From NCBI RefSeq assembly GCF_042477335.2, contig NC_091264.1, forward strand, positions 34,907,386 to 34,971,385: a DNA stretch of 64,000 nucleotides, in the 5' to 3' direction. The stretch is from Ovis canadensis. Its lineage: Eukaryota > Chordata > Mammalia > Artiodactyla > Bovidae. Below, piece after piece: positions 58,861 to 64,000 of the stretch. Below the pieces are notes generated by a model that ran no database searches, was not told where the DNA came from, and worked only from the letters and a program-made list of their open reading frames with translations. Both the position numbers and the translations under genes were made by a program. How positions within the stretch are numbered: position 1 is the first letter of the stretch; each line of letters begins with the position of its first letter.

Positions 58861-61534
58861 CCTTGGTATAAAAAGATGTGGGTGAAACCGTATCCTTTAA
58901 TAATAAACCATATTCTTTAATAATAAAGAATATTTATTCCATTCTGAAACAGGCTATAGGAAGGTAGATGCCTGGTCAATACAAGGAAGAACTTTTAACA
59001 TAATCAGGTAATTTATGATTTATTCCTTACAATGTAGAGAGAGCTTGCTATCAAAAAAAGGATTCTACCAGAGCTAACTGGTCCCATACCGGGATTCTGA
59101 AAAAGGTAGGGGTCCTTGGGTGTAGCTAGACTCTGAGTTTTCACCTTAGTAAAGATATACAATTCCATTTAAAAGCATCAGCAAACATTTCCTACTTTAT
59201 ACTTATTATTATTGAAACTAGGAAAGAGAAAACACAATACCTGCTCTACTAATTTGTTTTATTTCTACCATATTAGCTAATAGAATCAAAACTTAATATG
59301 GACATTATCACAAATGTATAATATGCAAGTCACTTCTGCAGAAAAGTCTAAAGCCTCTTATCCTGGGCACAGCTGATACAATTCTTGTGCAATCATTTCA
59401 CAACCTAAGAAAAGAGATACGGCCAAAAAAAAAAAAAGAAGCAGCAGTTCCCCATTGTGGAACCAATTTCGTGCTTCTACTCATATTTAGAACATGGGAG
59501 CTCGTTTGCCTCCACTTTGCAAATATCCAGATGTCTGCTGCCCTCTGTGGTTTTCAAATCACAAACAGTTAAGTTATCTAAGATCTCTGGGCCCTTTGCA
59601 GCCATATTGGAAGCATTCTGGTACATTCCATGCCAGTTAAACCACATCTCATTGAACTAGTAGAGCTTTAAAGGCTTTGACAAATGAAAGTTTACTTAAA
59701 GGGACAATAACCCAGCAATAACCAGACAGATGAGGGAACAAGGCAACAAGTCACATGGGGAGCTGTTGAAGGAAACAGGGATGTTTACGCTGGGGGAAAC
59801 CCAGATGGCACATGACAGCTACAGTTCTATGGAAAAGGGATGAGTCCTACGTGGACCCAGACTGTAGAACTCTGTTAGCTGGAGCTCTTCGACAAGTACC
59901 ACATTCTATCACAGGAGCAGTTTAAGCACACATCTGCGGAGCACCATCAAGCATGCTGGAGAAGGAATTCCTGCGTTGGATAAGGGTGAATGTGAATTGG
60001 ACAGGCCAGACTAGATAACCCTAACCCTAGGGCTCCCAGTTAGGTAACTTAAGTGAGCTCAACGGACCCTGCGTAATAGAGAAAATAGTGGTGGGGGCTG
60101 CGGTAGATGGGGTCATCTGAAAGGGTCCAGGTGTATCCCAGTTGGCTGCTGTCAATGTGGGAATGACCTCTTCAAGTTACCAGATCTTCATTATTTTTTT
60201 TTTCAGTTAAAGCCAGAAAATCATATTTGTATGTAAAACCGATTGATTTTTAAAGAAGAGCACCTAATCCAATATTTCAAAGCATTATATAAGTTAAACA
60301 GAAGATGCTGTGGCCTCTGGGAGAAACTGTAACATCTTCCTTAAAGATGCCCTAACCACCCTCAACCCTAAGGAACTCTGATAGTAAATAACGCAGGAGA
60401 GAAAGCGTACAGATTCTAGAATTACGGTCACATCTTGTCTGCAATTTGAATCACCAGTCTGGCCACTTGAAGCTGATATTCAGATGAGCTGACCAATCAA
60501 TAATTAATAAGGTCTGGCAAGGGGAAGCTAACTGGGGAACCACTAAGTCACTAAGAACTGCATTGCACAAGATGTAAATGAGGAAAGGCTTCTATTTCCC
60601 TCTGACAGACACCTTTTTTCTAGTATGCTGCGTGTCAAAATGAGGCAGGGAAGAGAAACAGATTTTCTCAACTGTCTGGCTGCTGAGAAGGTCAGGCCTA
60701 CCGCAGCTGGTAAACAACTTTGAAACTCTTGCCTGGCCCCCAGAAACTGTAATCAACTAGGGAAAATTCAAGAGTTTCCTCTGAGAGAGGCCGCTTCGCT
60801 AAGGGAAATAATCCTATTCAGCCCTGACGCCCAGCCCCCTCCAGAAATTCTGCTGTCATGTAAAGGTTTTCAGTTGGCAACAGATCTTTGCACACAAACA
60901 TATTTGTATCCAGCCATATCCAGCACAAAGATAAGTCTGCTAAATTAAAAAAAAAGTTTCCATGTCTAGCTTCTATTCTGAATTTTATCTGATCACATTA
61001 AAGTTTTAAAAGTAAGCTGGCTAAAATAAATAAGGTAACAATACTCCAATAAAAAAAATAATTAAATAAAAAAGTAAGCTGGCTATACAATACAGTATTT
61101 TTAACTATAGTCATCATGCTATATGTGATATCCCTAGGGCTTATATATTTTATAACTGGATGTTGGTGCTTTTCGACCATCATTGCTCATTTCTGAATTT
61201 TAATTTGTGCTGAATATCAGTTTAATAAACTACCTTTTATCCCACATTAAAATTTTTGATGGAATATGTTTAAAAAGCAAACTGGCTATCATGTTAGCAT
61301 TAATTTCCCTGCCTTCTATGATGGTATGTTTCGTTAGTAATTCTTGGTTTAGGTTTTCAACACCCTGAGCAGAGCATAATATTTTTTTATGTTTAGTAAA
61401 TTATATTTATTGAAAAGAATAAAGAAAAAGACATTGAAACTGGTATAAAATTTTGGCAAATGAAGCACAAGGAATTCAAAGTAGCATAATATTAGCATAT
61501 TAGAATAGTAACAAGATCTTACATTACTTCATTT

Positions 61535-62110
61535 TTAAATTCTTATTGGGGTACAACTGCTTTACAATGTTGCGTTAGTTCCTACTGTACAGCAAAATGA
61601 ACCAGCTATACTTATGCACAGGTGCTTGCGCTTAGTCGCATCCAACTATTTGCAACCTTTTGGACTGTAACCCACCAGGCTAAAGCCCACCAGGCTCCTG
61701 TCCATGGGAAGAATACTGGAGTGGGTTGCCACTTTCTCCTTCAGGTGATCTTCCTGACCCAGGGATCGAATCCGCACCTCCTGTGTCTCCTGCATTGCAG
61801 GCAGATTTTTTACCTGCTGAGCCACCAGGGAAACCCACTTATACATATATTGTCTCCCTTTTGGACTTCCTTACCATTCAGGTCGCCACAGTGGATTGAG
61901 CAGAGTTCCCTGTGCTCTACAGTAGGTGCTCATTAGTTATCTATTTTATATACAGTATCTATTTTATATCTATTTTATTCTATCTATTTTATATCAATAG
62001 TGTATAGTGTCAACTCCAATCTCCCAATTCCTCGCACTCGCCCCCTTACCTGCTTGGTATCCATACAGCTGTTATCTATGTCTGTGTCTCTATTTCTGCT
62101 TTGCAAATAG
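61535..62110 (-). mobile_element. L1 3' end, inverse, split by a SINE
   Basis: ttcttattggggtacaactg, ctactgtacagcaaaatgaa and, beyond the SINE, agcagagttccctgtgctct and atccatacagctgttatcta are L1 3' UTR sequence read backwards. An imperfect tatctattttata array sits at about 61938-61997. Confidence 0.7.
61618..61836 (-). repeat. Bov SINE inserted in L1, inverse
   Basis: ggtgcttgcgcttagtcgcat at left; gctgagccaccagggaaacc at right. It contains a local duplication (caccaggcta / caccaggctc). Confidence 0.88.
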
Positions 62111-62379
62111 GACTGCTTTACTTTAAGAATATATTCATTAGCTTATTTGTTTTTGCAAGATGAGTGGACCACACAGAGCAATGTCATCTCACTATGCAGA
62201 TGGGAAATTTGAGACAGAAACATGAAGTGACTTCCCATACTGCCCCAAAACACAGACTGCTCCCACACTCTGGTAAATCTCCATAATAAATATACCTGGA
62301 GATAGTTTCATCACCTCTTCTCTTCTCCTCCTGTTACCCATCCTCCACAGACTCCCAGAGGAACCCTTGAGAAAAATGT

Positions 62380-62870
62380 AAATCTACCAAGTCTTGCCTC
62401 CACTCAAGGCTACCCACTGCACTTGAAACAAAGTCCAAACTGCTCACCTCAGCCTCCAAGTCTCTGCCCGACCTGGATTCAGCCTCATGCCTCTGCCACC
62501 TTCCTCCTTCCCTTCTGCAGACTCACCACCCTCAGCTCTGCCTGGACCAAATCAAGCTAGCTTCCAGCCCTGTGTGCCTGTGGTTCTCTCCACCAGAACT
62601 GCCTGTCCATCCCTGAAGGCTCATCCTAAAGCCATCTCTCAGGAAAGTCTCTTTTAAAAACCCAGTCCAGAAGCCCATCACACATATATGCACACACACA
62701 TACCAGTACTCTGTTACAGCATTTTTTCCCCATTTGCTTTAAAACATCTAGTCCTTTCCAAACTGACCTTGCTCATCCCTTGGTTCTAGAAAGTGAACTC
62801 CATGAGAAAAGAGACCGCACTGTTATACTCACTGCCTGACATGTTGTTGGTGCTCAATAAAGATTTCTTG
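62380..62870 (-). repeat. L2-like LINE fragment, inverse
   Basis: aaacaaagtccaaactgctc, tgcctctgccaccttcctcc, tccctgaaggctcatcctaa and tgacatgttgttggtgctca in order match the well-known backward L2 3' end pattern, judged from memory. Confidence 0.55.
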
Positions 62871-63910
62871 AGGTCAATGAAGGAATGAATGAAGTTTGTA
62901 CTAGGAATCAACTAGCCCACTTAATTCAATTGATACCTATTTAGATAGCAGAGTTTTTCTTTCTCCTCAACTGCTATGTTTTTTTTTTAATTACAAGCTT
63001 ATATATATAGACTATTAGACTGTGTCTATTAGTGTGTTATGAGTCATCCCTGTAACGTGGAGCAAAGGACAGGACTCTGAACAGGTGCTTGGCTTCATAG
63101 AGAAAGGCAGTAAGAATCCACGGCCTGTCCCTTCAAACTACAAAGCTTTCTCAAAATTCTGGAAGTTCTGGTAAAAGGAAAGCCTACGTTTTCTGCATGT
63201 TCACAACCGTTTCATAGCAGTTACTGCTGACTGTACTTACATTTATATGTTTTTAAACTAGTTTCCTTACTGCTGAAAATACTGACAAATGGATATGATT
63301 AGCCTTTCTAAATAAGAAAAAGAGTTGCTTTCTTAGTGAAAGCAAAAAAAGAAAAAAAAAAGATCTAGAAATTCTGGAACAGTATGATTTTAGAGCTAAA
63401 TGTTCCCTTCAGCTTCTCTTCACTCCTTACTTTGTCTTCAGTGATCACGTTTATGGAAATTTCTCAATGTCTCAAGAAGTCTGGCCTCAGTTATCAAAAG
63501 GGTCTTGAAAAAAATTTCAGGCTGATCCTCCGAATGATCCTAAATAACCTCAGGATGGTCTTTGTTTTCAGGAAATATCCATTTTCTAAGATGTCAAGGT
63601 AAGGAATACAGACTCCTAACACCAGCTGGCATTCTCAGGGCCCACTCCAGTTGCCCAGGTACCTAGTTAGCTCTTTCCTTGATGCTCTACAGGGAGAGCC
63701 TCAAAGATGGTGGTAAATTGTATTGGATCACAAAGCTAACTGGGTGATGGAACACGTGTTCCTCGCCACTGAAGTTTAAAAGGTACAGATACACAGTGGA
63801 GGAGAAATGAGGAACCAGTTGCCCAGGGTTCTGCCTGCTGGAAACTCCTCCAGATGCTGGGCAAACTCTTTCACACCTCAGCGATAATTTCTCAGCTGTA
63901 AACGGAGTGA

Positions 63911-64000
63911 AGTGAAAGTCGCTCAGTCAACTCTTAGAGATCCCATGGACTATACAGTCCATGGAATTCTCCAGGCCAGAATACTGGAGCGGATAGCCTT
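63911..64000 (-). repeat. Bov SINE, inverse, cut by the window end
   Basis: agtgaaagtcgctcagtcaac then gaatactggagcggatag; truncated by the right edge. Confidence 0.85.

Larger units (their letters stand above)
53040..64000. other. Region upstream of the PLA2G7 start codon
   Basis: No coding exon found. 53580-54080 is L2-like and inverse; 54692-57124 is crowded with SINEs; 57130-61530 has no ruminant SINE, only an old dispersed repeat copy near 58640-58860; 61535-62110 is an inverse L1 3' end; 62380-62870 is L2-like and inverse. No CpG island is present, although PLA2G7's non-coding first exon is GC-rich in human, so that exon is likely beyond the right edge. Confidence 0.5.

Noticed and set aside
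60014-60029. Telomere-like taaccctaaccctaggg
   Set aside because: Only about two and a half units; too short for an interstitial telomeric array.
1-64000. CRISPR arrays, operons, phage or plasmid features
   Set aside because: Introns, SINEs and LINEs show nuclear mammalian DNA; none of these features is present.

Overview
The window is mammalian nuclear DNA from a ruminant (bovid or close relative). The lineage call rests on dozens of tRNA-derived Bov-tA/Bov-A2 SINEs, BovB LINE fragments with their ART2A-like tails, and CHR-type artiodactyl SINEs, several with intact target-site duplications. The species cannot be fixed from the sequence alone. Gene content and order (SLC25A27, TDRD6, PLA2G7) match human 6p12.3.

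Layout: (1) 1-9831 holds the last three coding exons of SLC25A27 (mitochondrial carrier UCP4) on the + strand; its earlier exons lie off the left edge. (2) 9832-18230 is intergenic. It has a 5 kb SINE-free stretch, an exon-like 24-codon ORF at 14228-14299 with its own acceptor and poly(A) signal, a BovB fragment, and an L1 invaded by a SINE and a mariner-type miniature element. (3) A CpG island at about 18230-19650 begins TDRD6, whose giant first coding exon (6055 nt) is followed by three small ones. The complete CDS is 6300 nt, 2099 aa, with poly(A) signal at 30287. (4) PLA2G7 lies tail-to-tail on the - strand. All 11 coding exons (53019 down to 32746) join in frame to 1335 nt, 444 aa, with signal peptide and Ser/Asp/His triad; its non-coding first exon was not found. 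(5) 53-64 kb is upstream of the PLA2G7 start codon and holds old L2/MIR-type repeats, ruminant SINEs and an interrupted L1 tail.

The three genes are not a pathway: a mitochondrial inner-membrane carrier, a germline Tudor scaffold of the chromatoid body/piRNA system, and a secreted lipoprotein-associated phospholipase. All splice junctions given were read by eye from GT/AG sites and checked for phase. Nothing in the window amounts to a new system. The observations most worth following are the candidate alternative terminal exon of SLC25A27, the repeat-built surroundings of TDRD6 (L1 abutting its CpG island, antisense solo LTR in intron 3, SINE next to the last acceptor), and whether this PLA2G7 is the only copy in the genome.
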